From positions 410,001 through 474,000 of the forward strand of contig JABMCL010000151.1 of assembly GCA_018857735.1 (NCBI GenBank): a DNA stretch of 64,000 bases, written 5' to 3'. The notes under the pieces are model-generated. The model searched no databases, was not told where the DNA came from, and saw nothing but the letters and a program-made list of their open reading frames with translations. Of the stretch, positions 1-14,000 are shown one piece after another. How positions within the stretch are numbered: the first letter of the stretch is position 1; the number at the start of each line of letters is the position of its first letter. Position numbers and translations under genes: made by a program. Source of the stretch: Alviniconcha marisindica (lineage: Eukaryota > Mollusca > Gastropoda > Provannidae).

Positions 1-535
1 GTGACAAAAGTAATCAAGGGAAATTACTCTTGGTTTCATCTAATCAGAATATTTATGGTGGAATTGTTTGATGTAGCAAATGGAAAAATGTTTTAAATGG
101 GAACTCTCAACTTTGGTGGTATGTTGGCCCAAAAAACAAGCAAACAAAAACAAAACACACCAAAAGGAGGGGGGGTGGGGGGGGGGGGGGGTGTGCAGAT
201 GTGAATAGCCTGCACAGACTAAAAGCTTGGTCATATACTTTATCTGACAATTGCTTAAATAATAATTCATTGAACGACACTCAAACAACTTTAAGAAATG
301 GACAAAAGTATCAATATTTTCCAGCACACTAATCTTATGACAACTACTTATACAGCCATTTAGTCTGTTTGCTGTTGAGTGTCATACCCACCCACCCAGT
401 AGGCAGAAAATTACAAAAAAATCCATTATTATTATTTTGCAGCTTTGCAGATCCGTCGAGCTGGGTAGTTGATCACTCTTTGTATCTTAACAAGGAGAAC
501 CTGAGGAGGTTGATTTGGCATTAAAACCTTTACTC
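1..535. other. left edge, no gene seen
   Basis: AT-rich sequence with a G homopolymer tract at about 169-192. Open frames across it are short and cross the tract. Nothing coding is recognised. Confidence 0.5.
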
Positions 536-760
536 CTAGGCTGGTAAGCAGGACCTCGGTTCGATTTCGCTTCAGCTCTCCTCTCTTCAAAAGTTGTGGT
601 CTGTGGACACATCTTGTAACTTTGTCCCTCACAATTAATCAAACATTAAAATGGCTCTCATCGCAGCCCATCTGAATGCAGGAGTCATTCTGGTGGTGAC
701 AGTGTAGTGAGCTTTATAATCTCCCTCTTCCCCAACCTCCACACCCCCTGTCTTTGAAAA
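536..760 (+). mobile_element. tRNA-derived SINE, 5'-truncated copy
   Basis: Shares the box B region (GGTTCGATTTCG), the CTCTTCAAAAGTTGTGGTCT linker and the central block containing ATTAAAATGGCTCTCATCGC and CATTCTGGTGGTGACAGTGT with the better copies at 21,514 and 59,323. The box A end is degraded into unrelated sequence. Confidence 0.8.
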
Positions 761-1620
761 TTTGGAGGTTGCGTTTAAAATTGCATTCTTTTGAACCTTT
801 TAAAGTTTTGTGTTTGGATCTCTTTTGGATGTGCTTGAGACTTTGTGAATTTGGACTTTTATCATACTGACTGGCTGACTTGAGGAATAACCAGTTAGCT
901 AACCTGACTGGTTATCATTATGTATAAATTACAACCATGAACGGTTATCGTTGTGTGTAAATTAAAACCACGAAATGACGAAGATATCACATCCAAACTG
1001 TGAATGGCGTACATGCATCACATGGGGTGAATTAAGTAGAATGGGTATCTATTGCGTTTGAAGAAAAGTCTTGAAAATACATGGCATTTTGATTGAAACA
1101 TCCGTATGCCTTGCACACTTTGCCTGCTATTGCAAATTCTTAATTTTTACCATCCCAGTTCAGTTTAACAATGAATCCGACTGCAATTTGACAAATTGTA
1201 TTTGGGCGTGATCAAGCTTTTTGTCATTGTTGCTATTCAAAATTATCGTGTTTTCTGACCACTGATCAAACTTACATCTTTCTTTGTGTGATGAAAATTG
1301 AAATGACTGTTGCTGCCACCATTTTGAAGATGTTCAAGCACTCTTAAATTTGATTGCCTCGACTGATCCATGTTTCGATCTGTCTGCTGCTTAGGCAAAA
1401 CCCACGTGCTTGCAAGCACAAGCCAAACACACACTCACACACAGACCAAAGACACAGACTCATGCACATACACACGCCCACAGTGGGTATGCAGAGGGGA
1501 GCAGATGCCATGGTCGGTCTCACAGTTGAACAATCAATGATCACTGTATTTCTAGCGTGACTTTTCATACAAGTAAAAACCAAATAAAAACACACCACCA
1601 AACTCAAATTTTTCCTTTTC

Positions 1621-3707
1621 ATTTATTACCATTACATGACAAAACCTTGAATAACAAAGTTAGTCAAATTGCACATAACAGAGTTCATAAACTTGTTTGT
1701 TTATACTAGTTCAATTCCATGCTTCTGGAATACCTTGATTTTTCTTCTTTACATTTTTTTAATTAAATTAAAAGATGGTTGCTACAGTTACAATGATGAA
1801 CATGGAAACAACTGCACTTCCACCCTTGTACATATTAGTGCAAAGGAAGTAGGCCTACGGTGATAGCTATTTCCTAGCCAGTGTAGCTGGAGCCACCCCA
1901 GGCTGGGCCGGTGACCACAACATTGGAACAGTATCAATTTCTGTTCAAACCATGAAGAGCAAATGGACTTAAAAAAACAATGGTCTTCACCATGAGTAAC
2001 CGGTCATAAACAATCCAAAAATATTTCAAGTACATTTGGTGTGCTGAACAAGCATGATCAACAAAGCCACACATTTTTGCAAGCAAAATCTTGACAGTTT
2101 TGTCTTCAGATACGTCATGGGTAGCTGGTTGCAGAGTTGGTTTTCAAGAACACTTCTTCCTCTTTATTTCCCAGCCCCAAATTGAAGCGGACAAGTACAG
2201 ATGTAGCAGAGACAGCCAACAACTGGCTGGAAAAAAACCCAAAAAAACCCCAATGACAACTGGCAGTGTATGGGGCAGTTACTTCCAGGCAAGTTCCTGA
2301 CATCTGCTAAGCTTCTCTCTTACCTTTTCACGCCCACTGTTTGTAGTAGTAATAAAATACTAAACAGTGGAACCATTAAATCATGTTTCTACTGAAAGAT
2401 CCTCAAGGTCAACAGGCACAATGCTAAAATAATAATAATAATAATTAAAAAAACTACTTTTTTCACTTTAATATGTTTGGGGCTTTTTCATTCCTTCTAT
2501 AGTATACAGGTCAGGAAATGAGCTGAAGCTTCAACTATGTACTTGTTTTCTCTCCAGCCTACCAAAACTGCACATGAACACTATCATAAGAAAAGCACAC
2601 CATGAACCTATTTACAATTCACTGTACATAACACATGTATTCTTCCTAACTTGCTCCCTAATACAGTGGACTCATATGACAAGTCAACATCCTCCACTTA
2701 CCCATGTTTGACCAGTTACATGGGTCTAGGGACATCCAACACTGTGATATCCACAGGTAAAAATGGTTACCACCAGGCAAAGTTTAACATTAATCACATT
2801 TATAGTGTCTGAGAAAACTGCCATGTGCATGTTTTTGGCACTCCAAACAACTAGCTGGACAGCCCAACACTGGTTGTTACAAATTTGTATTTTTTATGCC
2901 ACCTGAACTCTGTAACTGTAACAGCCAGTTCACACAATGAAAATCTCTCAAGACCCTAGGTGCTTCCAGTCAAATATGGGATACCAACTAGGAAAAAAAA
3001 GATGACAAAACACAAAACTACAATTTGGTAAGAACACTTTGATTATCAATCAAGAACAGTTACTCCAAGGATTTTTTTTCAATCACACAACACACACACT
3101 TCCCTCCTTCCATCAAAAATGTACACACACACACACAATATCTAACTTAATCATTAGGACAGAACAGTGTCAACAACTATAAAACCACCGATTTAAAAAA
3201 ATCAACTCTTCTCCATACCACCTAAATATTCCCATTGTTGAATGCTGCATTCCTTTAAGGTCAGACAACAAAGAGGACAGGTAGGAAAATCCAAATTTTC
3301 AAATCACTCTCCTGATAACCATCAGAAAAGTGTCATGTAAACTAACGCTGCCAAGTAAACGAACACATGGTGTTTCATCCAGTCCTTGCAGCATCACTGA
3401 AGGAAAGAAAATTCTTGGTCTTGCCAGGGGAGAGACCACTGAAGTGCTTGGACTACAATCAGTGATCAAGCTGATCACCATGGAAATGTTAACATCCCCC
3501 CAAACGCACATTAATACTCTCCCAGCTGAGACCAGCTTGGCCAGAACAGAAAGCAAAAACTATTACACACTATGTGAAGCAAGTAAAATTGCCCACAGAG
3601 ACAAGCAGTCATTCGATGGCCTGGCTGCCACTTTGCACCTGCCTGTGAAACTTTGTCTACATCCAGAGACCTTCCCTACACAGGTTGGTACTTGGCAGGT
3701 GATGGGA
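1621..3707 (-). other. probable RBM39 3' UTR and downstream sequence
   Basis: No coding signal is visible in the 2 kb following the RBM39 stop. Minus-strand polyadenylation-type hexamers occur at about 2468-2473 (ATTAAA), 2163-2168 (AATAAA) and 1621-1626 (AATAAA). Which one is used cannot be decided here. The region also holds a short (TTA)n run near 2425 and short CA runs near 3,095-3,140. Confidence 0.45.
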
Positions 3708-3868
3708 TCACCTGAGGGTTGGGGGCATGGACATGGGCATGAAGTTGGTGTTGAACCCTGCCTGCAGAGCCTGGGCAGAAGACATGAGAGGCTGGCTGGC
3801 ACGCACAGAGTCCGCAAATAGTGTGGAGTAGTTGGGCAGAGGAACGTAGGCTGCTGTGATCACTCGAC
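3708..3868 (-). CDS. RBM39: RBM39 coding exon 11 (C terminus, stop)
   Basis: Begins GRVITAAYVPLPNYSTLFAD, which matches the family C terminus. It then continues about 27 residues with a Gln/Met/Pro-rich tail ending MPMSMPPTLR before TGA at 3710-3708. Vertebrate proteins stop sooner and differ here, so the tail appears lineage-specific. Confidence 0.93.
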
Positions 3869-4997
3869 CTGAAATACACAAAACCCCATCAGCTTTGGCT
3901 CAATAAACGTTGTCTATGAGAGGGCAAGCACCAACAGCAAAGATTAAAAGAAACCGTTACTCTAAATTGTGACCAGCTACAATATCTAATACATCTTGTC
4001 CAATTTTGCACACGAGGAAACACAGTCAAGCACATGCTCAGTGGCTTCTTTTTCTTCCAAACACATTACTGCATAGAATTCCCTGCCTCAAAACAGAAGT
4101 AGGCCCTACACTTTGTCAAAACCTGCTATACTGTTTATATAGAGATGATGGCATTTCTTGGGGTACTACCCCCCCCCCCCGAAAAAACCACCACCAAACC
4201 ACCAGATCTTTTACCGCCCCCATTATGTGGTTTCATCAACTCTTGACTTACCCCCAAAGTACCGTCCATGCAGAGAGTTGACAGAAGCCACAGCAGCTGC
4301 AATGGTTGGACACTTGACATAGACGTTGCCCTGAGGCGAACTCTTGTCCACATAAATGTGCAGCACACCCCCATGCTTGTTGCATTCTTCAATCACATCA
4401 TCACGGATTTCCTGGTCCCAGTTCAGACGATTCTCTCTGCAATGACACACAAAGGACAAGGGTTTCAGTACACAAACTATGCGACCCACTGGCCAAATGA
4501 AAAGCTCCTGATGGGTGTCAAATACTTGGTATAGTCAGTTTAACATTGCCCATGCATGTTCCTCATTTTTCTCTAGTAATGCCTTCTTTAGTACTTCCAC
4601 AATAAAGACCACCATTACCCGCATTCATGAATCTGAAAAGCCACAGAAATGTGTCATCCTGTATTTACTATCATGCACATTTTACTCATTTACTTCTGAG
4701 AAGCAGAAGTCTGCGACAAAAAAAAAAGACAAGTGCACTCACGATCCCGAGTCAAACATGTTGGACAGCATGAAGCACTGGGTGGCAATGGGCGGAGCAG
4801 CAGTGGCGGCAGCTGGAATGGGAGGGAGCTGACCATTGGGCTGCACCATGTTGGGCAAGGGTGGCTGAGCAGTCCCTGCCTGAGACAGAGCGTTGGCTGC
4901 ATACTGGGGTATCTGGAAGCCCGTTCCTGCACGCATAAAACAGATGACAATGACATGAACTACCAATGTCTTGAGAACAAACTTTTCTCTCTTACTC

Positions 4998-5065
<68 letters not shown>

Positions 5066-8000
5066 TGTTTTCACAATACAGCTTAAGAGGACACACTGGC
5101 TGATGATATCTTTAACAGACACTGATGCGCGGAAAAAACAAAACTGGTCATTTACCTCAATTTTAAAACAGACTGGCAAGTCCCACTTTTGCATCTCAAA
5201 GCCAAAAGTTACACTAATTTGTTGAGCCAGGTTTGAACTAGCCACCATTTTTTAAATTAAATGTGTTCCACTTTACTTTCTGTGCACTGTCATCAAAGTA
5301 CCCACTCACAATATGAGGAACTCAGTTCACAGCATTGTTTGGAGCCTTGTCTGTGTTCAGGAATATGGGTTTGTTTCTCAGTCTTGCAGTGAAATCTAGA
5401 GTGCCTGTTTGTCATCTACTGGAACTCCAGCAACTTTGGTCCCATGCAGAATGTAACTCCTGGAAGTGTATTTTGCACAATAAAACTGCACAACACAGCT
5501 TTTTCAAGCAGGCAATTCTATCTGTTTCCAAAGCTGGTGCCATACATTCTACAGCTCCTGGAACAGTCTTGGCGTGTTTCTGGGACCACAACAGTAACAG
5601 GTGGTTTTCATACTTTCAATATACATTCAAGCCATTCTTGCCACTACTCCCACGTGCAGAACTCCGTTACAAACAATGCACAAAGCTGCACCAGGAATAT
5701 CAAATTTCCGTGTCCACAACAAAAATGGGCAATCAAGTTTGTCCATCTACTGTTTCCAGTCCGACCTCAACTTTGTTTTTACACAGCCGTCTGCTTCATT
5801 TAACTTGCAAACAATCACATCCTAGAGTTGTCATGATAAATGCTGCCCACGGCTGTTCCCAGAGGCCTGTTTAGTTGGAGCAAGGCTGGTCTATTCTGGG
5901 CGTTGGTCAGCGCCAATGCCCCAGAATCTAGGTCAGCTATGCAGGTGGGCCCTCTTGAGTCATCTGATAGCTGAGCGGTCCTGCTATGGACAAGCTGCTG
6001 CTGCCGGCAGTAAATTATGGCAGCTGTCTTTCGCCCCTCTGTTTCCCAGCGCCATTTCAGCACAGAGTTGTACAGCAGACCATTGAAAAACTCTTATTTT
6101 GAAGTTTACACAGACACCAGACATGCCTGGTAAAACGTTTTAGATTTCATGCAGCAACAAAACCATTTCATGCAAAAACAACAAACTGTGCATGGTAAAC
6201 ACAAAAATGTATGAACTATACAACAATACTGTGAAGTGCACACACCTTTCTCAGGAAAACAAGATGCACACATCACATCAATGTATCCACTCTAGGAAAC
6301 CTTCACTTAAAATCGGGCTACACTCTCCAGAAACGTCCAAATAATACTCCATTTTGGCACCAGAGCCATTTCATGCAAACTATTAGACTGTACATAATAG
6401 TTGGTACACACACAAAAGTATGAAACACACCAACATTGTGAGGTGCATACACCTTTCTCAGCCAAACAACATGCGTACATCACATCAATATATCCAATAC
6501 AGGAAACCTTCACTTAAAATCGGGCCCCCAACTCTCCAGAAGTCCACCAGTGTGTAAAAAACAACACTACACATGTGGCAATCCAGCCAAGTGGAAAGTG
6601 AGAGGGCAGCCGGTTAGCACTGACCACCGACCACTGCTGCTACTGACCTAGATTCCACTGACAGAGCAGATGTGCGTGGGGAGCTAAAAATAGCTCAGCC
6701 AGTCAGCAGCTAAAGTGCCTGATTTCAAGCCTAGGGAACAGCCATGTGCCTGCACTGACTTGTGGTTAAAAACAGCTAACTGCAACATCATAACTTATGT
6801 GCCAACAGACGGGACTTGCACTAGTACTTTTCCCATGTTTTGACAAAAGGCTTCAGGCCCATCACATGAACCACATAAAAACAAAATTAAACAAAATCCA
6901 CCTCCCAGTTTAGTCAATCTGGAAATCCAATTCCACCTGGAATAGTCATGACCATGCACTTTCAGACAAGAAAATGTGATGCCAAAGTAAAATGCAAAGT
7001 ATATCTGAACAAAGCATCAGATTAGCATCAAGCAAAACAGTTGCCCAACACAGCAAGTCCTCCACATGAATACCTCTCAATATTTGCACACTGACCAGCA
7101 CCCCATTCAGATAAAAGAAAAAGAAAAATGAAGACAAGCAACCTGGACTGACCTTCAGCCAACTTGGCCATGAGCTGCAGACGGCCAGTTGCACCAAGAT
7201 CTATCCCTGCACGATCCATTTCATCTGTGTCCAGGGCAGAGGATGCGCCTCCCTCTGTACCAGTGCGCTCTGTCACATTGCCCACTTTCATAGGACGACC
7301 AGCCAACTCAAAGCCGTTCAGCTGCTCAAGGGCTTTTTTCGCATCATCAGGATTACGAAACTGGAAAAGAGAGAGAAAAAAAGTACACACACATAGGTGC
7401 ATCATCAGAATCACAAAACTCGACAAAATTGGGGGGGACTACATGCAACAGTCAAGGGTTGCTGCAGGAACACAATTTTGTGCAATTCCCCCCCCTCCCC
7501 CAAAAAAACATTTTTGATTTGCATTTGTCTAGCCACATGGGGTGCCATGGAAAATGACCTCCTCCAACATTTATTTTTTCCACACTCACTGAGTGTCTGA
7601 ACACACACAAGATAATAATCAACACATGGCATAAACTGATCAAGACAAAAATGTATTAAAAAAACTTTTGAAAGGCAAGAAAGCAACCTCACCGTAAGAA
7701 ATCCATATCCCTGTGAACGGCCAGTTTCATGATCCCGTATCAACTTGATATCGTCAATCTGAAACAAAACACACTTGTCAGTGCAAGCCTAAAAAGTTCA
7801 TGCTCGAATAGACAGCGTGCCAACATGGCCTGGGATAACAAATGCATCAAAAACTTTAGCAAACAGGCAAAAATCTGACACCACAGCTGACCACAGGAAA
7901 TTGATTTTCAATTTTTTCTTCAACAGTACCAACTCTCACTTTACACACGCACACACAAAGCTAGGCTACATTCTTGCACTCAGTACTGACATGATCAAAG

Positions 8001-11000
8001 AGTGCACACCCTATTGATGCCCACCTTTCCGAAGGGTTCAAAGATCCCTTTCAGCATTTCCTCTGTGATGTTGAAGTGAAGTGAGCCCACGTATAGTCTC
8101 ATGGGGCCCACATTGATGGGTCTGTTGCTGGTGAGGATGGCTGGGGCCATGGACATGCGGTTCTTCTCTGCCTGCGATGGCTGCACCAGGATTGGCACAC
8201 CCAGAAGTTTTTGACCCGTCAGACCCATTGCCAGCGGCACTGACTCTGTGTCTTTGAACTCGATGTAAGCAATGCCTTTGGAGCGACGCGTTTTATTGTC
8301 TGTGATCAGTCGTACATCGTTTACCTGAAAACACAAGGAGGTGCCACGCATAAACAAAGAGGAACAGAAGACACAAATGTGACTTTTTGCACAAAACGTG
8401 TGCTAAATCTTGAAGCAAATGTTGTATGGACGCGAGTTTCAGAATACAAGTACGTTTCCCTTGTTCATCAAAACTTAAAATAGTACTTTACCCCTCCATA
8501 CAAATCTCAGTCTACTAGGCCAAAGGAAACGTTTTCTCGCAAACTCCACTCGGCAATTCATTTTTCTGTCTCTCCAAAAACCAGAACTTATTCTGTCCCT
8601 AGGATATCCCAATGAAAAGCATGGTGGTGACACATTCAAAAGATGTTTCACAAGGTGTAGTACTTACAGGCAACACTGACCTTTGGGACACAGCCAGGCT
8701 AACACTGACCATAACATACCATACTTTCTACATTATGGCAATAGAATTGTTTTGATAAACTCTGATCCCTGTACCTTGTAGTCTGTAGCATTTTAGTTGT
8801 GACTAACTTGGTATACAGCATTTATGGGCAAATGGGCAAAAATCAGACACCAAAGCGGACCATCCAACATACAAAAAACTTCTCATAACTCGGCAAAGAG
8901 ACCTCTTCAATCAACAACAGACATTTCAGAGAGGATGAAGGCCTCAAGTTAACTTTGTGATCTTGTTAACCAAGTCCAGCAGATAAGAACGTGGTTGGCT
9001 AAAACTGTCAAACTGCTTCCAGCGGTACATCTGATAAACAACACTTCTGTCACTGGGTATCTCGGGTGAACTCTGCTGTACAAATTTAAACTTTAACCTT
9101 AGTAACCTTACTTCAGGTTTTCATTTCCATCGTTTTCATTGTGCACTCATCATGTTTGCTTTTTAATTATTATTCACAGTAACAACTTTGTGCTGTATAC
9201 TCGGAAATATATATGTGGACTTGCAAGTTAAAAATCTGGGGCTGTGGTTCTAGTGGCGCACCTTTCCCACTGATGAGAAGAATTCTTCCAGATCTCTGGC
9301 ACGGATTCTAGCAGACAGCTGCATGCAGAACACAGTGCGAGCATCTCTCTCCTCTGGTGTCATCTCTGGTATGCCTTCAGTTCTGAAACAAAAATTCAAG
9401 GATGTTTACTCACATTTAAAACATTAAACCATATCAACACTGCAACAAGGTCATAAAACATATGTAAAAAAATGAGTGTTAAAAGCAAGAGATGTAGCAC
9501 AACTGACTGTCTGGAAATTACTTCCAATAGGTTTTCCAACCTCTTTCTCTTGCTTCCAAAAAAAAAGAGAGAACTTTTGCCACCTTTTAGCAGAATGACC
9601 AGGACCGTTTATATGCTACTGTGGTAACATGAGGGTGGAACAGATACCGAAATAAGAGTCAGCACAGAAATTAACCCTGGAGAAGAAATTCTCCCTCCAC
9701 TCCTGACGGGACTCGAACATGCTACCTTTAGGTTCATGACTCCAGTGCTCTACCACTAAGCAAACGCTATTCCCAGTGTCAAGGAGGTGAAAGAACACAT
9801 GGAGAATGGGATGTGGTAGTGGTTGTGGTGCCTGGTAAGGACAAGTACAAGATGCCATTGAAGAAAAGGTAGGTGGCATTATTTTATTACTATTATACTC
9901 TTATGTTTCTGATGCTCCTGTGTGATTCCATTTCATGTTCAGTGCTGTAATCCTGAAATTTGTAAAAATGGTGAAAACCATTGGGAGTCAAACGGTTAAA
10001 GCCTGTTCTTAATTGGGCGAACGTTTGTTCGCGAAGCTAGTTGGAAGTATTTGGCGAAGCTAGTTGGTTCTTAATTGGGCCAACTTTTCTTCGCGAACCT
10101 AGTTGGAAATATTCGTCGAAGCTATATTCGGGTCCAAAAAACATCGCTCAACATGTTCTGGGAACATTCGCCCTATTCGACGATCACTGCCTCTGACTGG
10201 CTGACAGCAGAGCTCTCCTGTGGATGAAGACAACAACAAAAATGGATGATGGTGTCACTAGGTTCTTCACTCGCTTTGGAGGGAATTTGTTTATTTGCTG
10301 ACTTGTGGGAGGCGCAGCCTTGTCTCGGAGACCCAGAATGAGATAGTAGTTAGTTGAATCACCCTGTGAGGGATGATGAAAGTATATTGACTTGACTTTA
10401 GCCTACATTTTCGATCATGCTGTCTGCTGCACGTCTGCCGCAAGTTCGGGCCGAAGCTTGCATCTCATTACAAGCCAGTTGAGAACGAAGTAAAGTTTGG
10501 ACTGTCCGAACCATGTTCGGCGAACTAAAAGTTCAATTAAGAAACGAATCAGTTCGTCGAACTGTCCGAAGTATGTTCGGCGAACAAACATTCGCCCAGT
10601 TAAGAACGGGCTTAAGGCATGCAAGCGTGTGTCTGTGTTATGTGTACCTGCATAGGTGCACCTATGAAGAGGCTGGCTACATGCTTGCATGACCAGTTAC
10701 AGTGACTGTCTTACTGGTTTCTGTCAACCACTCTTGCCACCTTATGAATGTCACACCGATTTCAAGTATATCTAGCATGATCACTCAGTAAATGAAGGCC
10801 AAATAAAAGCAATAACTAAAGCAGCAAATTAGAACAATAGACTGCATAAATTTCCAAAACAAAACTAGAAACAAAATTATTGACAACTGTTTTACCTTGT
10901 TGTTAGTTTGCTTTGGTGTCTTTCTCTTAGTGCATGTTGTAAAAAGTTTGGGCAATCAGAAAACGAGTCCAGATGCCCAGTTGAGGTTTTCAAAATTCCA

Positions 11001-14000
11001 AACCTATGGAGAGACAGGCTCAATTTGATGCAACTGGGTTCAAAGTACAACCAAATGATGTACAACTTAGAAAATGTACCTGAGAGGACTGACACCCCTT
11101 CTGCCAAATCTCTCCCGAGAGCGACTGCGACGTCGTGGAAACACTCTAATAGGACTGCGTCGTCGATCCTTTTCATCTCTTCTCCGCCGATCACTGCTAC
11201 GACTGCGTCGTCTCTCATGACGATCACGGCCACGATCCCGATCCCGACTGCGTGACCGCTTGTCGCGTCCATTCTCTCGGCGACTGCAATAAAAGAGAAC
11301 ACCACCATACAGATAGACACAACTGTAATGGAATAACTTCATGCATTCTGAGTCAAAACTGGTTGATGGGGTCTGACATCTGTTGGCTAGCATGGGGTCT
11401 GACATCTATTGGCTAGCATGGACCTTTTTACACAGAATGAGCCACTATCTCACAAGTACATTGTGGAAGCATTTGACACCAGCTTAGCACATAAATAAAA
11501 AATCTTTTTCTAGCCTGTATGGCAGTTACTATATCTGTTATACTTCACATGGGAGAAAAATATAATGCTTCCCACTTTTCCATTTTGCTCTTGCCAGTAA
11601 TTTCAAAGCAAGAATTTCAGTCAAACATTTTGAAGCAATGAAGTCACCATTTAAAAAAAGAGGAGAATAATGGACAAAGAATCATTTATGTGTGCGTTCA
11701 ACACTGTAAACAAACTGTACACTAAAACCAAATGTTGCAGAGTTCATGAAATTGTTGATCCTGACACCCCTGTATAAATCACTTTACTATATCATTAGCT
11801 CTTGTGGGCAAACTTACCAGACTGTCCATAAGACACAATCTTTAAAGAGAAGGTTAGTCATAGCAGAGTTACTGGTCAAAGGCTTTACTGCTTGGCCAAA
11901 TCAGGTAACTTGAAAGTAATTGACAATTGTGCTTACTTTCTATCCCGACTGCGACTTCTGCTTCGTCTGTCACGACTGCGACTTCTGCTTCTCTTCTTTC
12001 TGTTGGAGGCACAGAAACAGAATATTTCAATCAGAGCACAAAAGCATCACATGGCACTATTCCTACTTCTATTACTTTCAAGCTGATTCTGTTTCAGATT
12101 TAGCTTTGCTTACTATATGAAGATGTGCACTTCTTTTGCGTGTCTGTATATGTGTGTCTGTGTCCATCACTGCTTTGTATGGTCTGCCATGAGAATGACT
12201 TGATCTAGCTTCCAGAGCATCTGAATCATCTTAAAAATAGTAACTACACACTATTTAAAAGTGGCTCAAAGCTGAACACAGACAGGTGACCTTTTACTGT
12301 TCATAAGGCAAATTACCTAATGAAATAATACTAAGTAATACGGACATCCCTCCCGGAAGTTACACATACCTTCACCTGGAATGTCACGAAAATTTCAAGC
12401 TCTTGCTTTATCACTGACACCCATTATGACACCTACAATTTCAACATAAAAGCAAACATTAGAAAAGTCATTGCTACTGTTTAGATCAAACTGCCATCCA
12501 TCTTGCATGGATGAAACAACAGGTCATCCTGAAGAGGAAAGGAAAGGGGAATGGTTAATCTAATGGCAGGGTCTCATCCTCTGAACACCTACAAAAAAAT
12601 GAAGGAAATGACTGCGGTTACAAACGTTACTCAGACTGACACTATTTTTGCGTTCGAGAATTCCACTACAAAAACGTGAAAATATTTCGTACAAACTGCA
12701 CTGACACTTTGCTCCTCTGTCAAGTTTGGGCATTCCATGGTTTTGGGGTATGTGGTTTAGCCAAATTATATTAATAATTATGCCATGTGGTTGATCTCTA
12801 TGCATATTTCTTGGCATTTGCACTGCACTTCAGTGTAAGCTAAATCAAACCTTTGTATCCTTGGCAAAATACCTGATGATCAACATTCTTGAGGGTAAGA
12901 TGGTGTACCCCAGAAAGTACACACAGTTTACTATTTTGGTTTTAGGTCAGTTCAACTTCATTAAAACTTCTACGCTTGGAGGTTTTGTTTTTAATGCCCA
13001 CCAAATCATTTTATTCTACCTAGTCTTTCGACCTAGCTCATGCCACAGTTCACAGCATCTGCTATATGCTACAATGTTGCACTGGTCAAGCATAACAGAA
13101 ATACGAAGGCACAGATGGCTCATAAAATCAGAAATGTTTCCCTTTCTTTTAATAGTTATGCATATCATTTACAAGTACATTTCTGTTGCAACAGAAATAA
13201 AGAAAAAGCACTGCTCATCATTTATATGTGGCACTGCTGGAAGACAGGGTTTTATTCATTCATTAACCTTCAAACCTGGAAAAGAAAAAATAGCGCAGTT
13301 TCTAATCACAGAATACTTTGGGTGGAGGTAAAAAATCACAGAAGAGGCCAGAAGGACAAATGATTAACAGGATAATATAGTAGGGATGGAGAAAATGCCT
13401 GAGAGCAGGACTGCCAAGAAACATATGTTGCACAACTCTTTTGAAACCAAGGGCCTTCCCAGAGCAGCCATCTGCAACGAGCAACAATCTCTGGTCATTC
13501 TCCACGAAAAACAGCAGTGCATATTGGTCAATATGTTGGATTCCATAACTAGTCTTCCACACCTTTGCTCTCATCTTCAACATAATAATCACCGAGTTCA
13601 CTTGCTGTCAACCGTACATCATTTCTTCAATTCTCATCACGTTCCCAGACACCAAATAAAATGTGTGCTATCAAATTTGTCTGCTCTTTTTTGGTGTGGT
13701 CAACCTTCTGGCTACCAAAGCCTCTTTCACACATTTTCTGCCACAATGTCCATCTTTCTTACACCCACAGTACTTTCAGTGTCACTAGTATCCAGTTTAT
13801 TTGACTAAAATCCACAACATTAAAGCATGGAAGTAACCAACTTGGGTGTGTTTTTTACACCCAGTCAACCAGGACAACACATTAAAGCAACCCAAGCAGC
13901 ATGTCCATACCATGAACATCCAGTCTGAACAGTTCTCAAAGTGAATGACTTAGCTTTGACAATGTCTTCCATTCAAGACAGAGCAACTGAACTGAGTATA

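Noticed and set aside
3330..3821. 163-codon plus-strand frame overlapping the last RBM39 exon.
   Set aside because: Antisense shadow of the real exon plus 3' UTR; no domain.
5335..5874. 179-codon plus-strand open frame in RBM39 intron 8.
   Set aside because: Low-information sequence, antisense to the gene, overlapped by equally long frames in other phases; chance.
13386..13808. 140-codon plus-strand frame in RBM39 intron 2.
   Set aside because: No domain, antisense to the gene, and competing frames of similar length; not supported.
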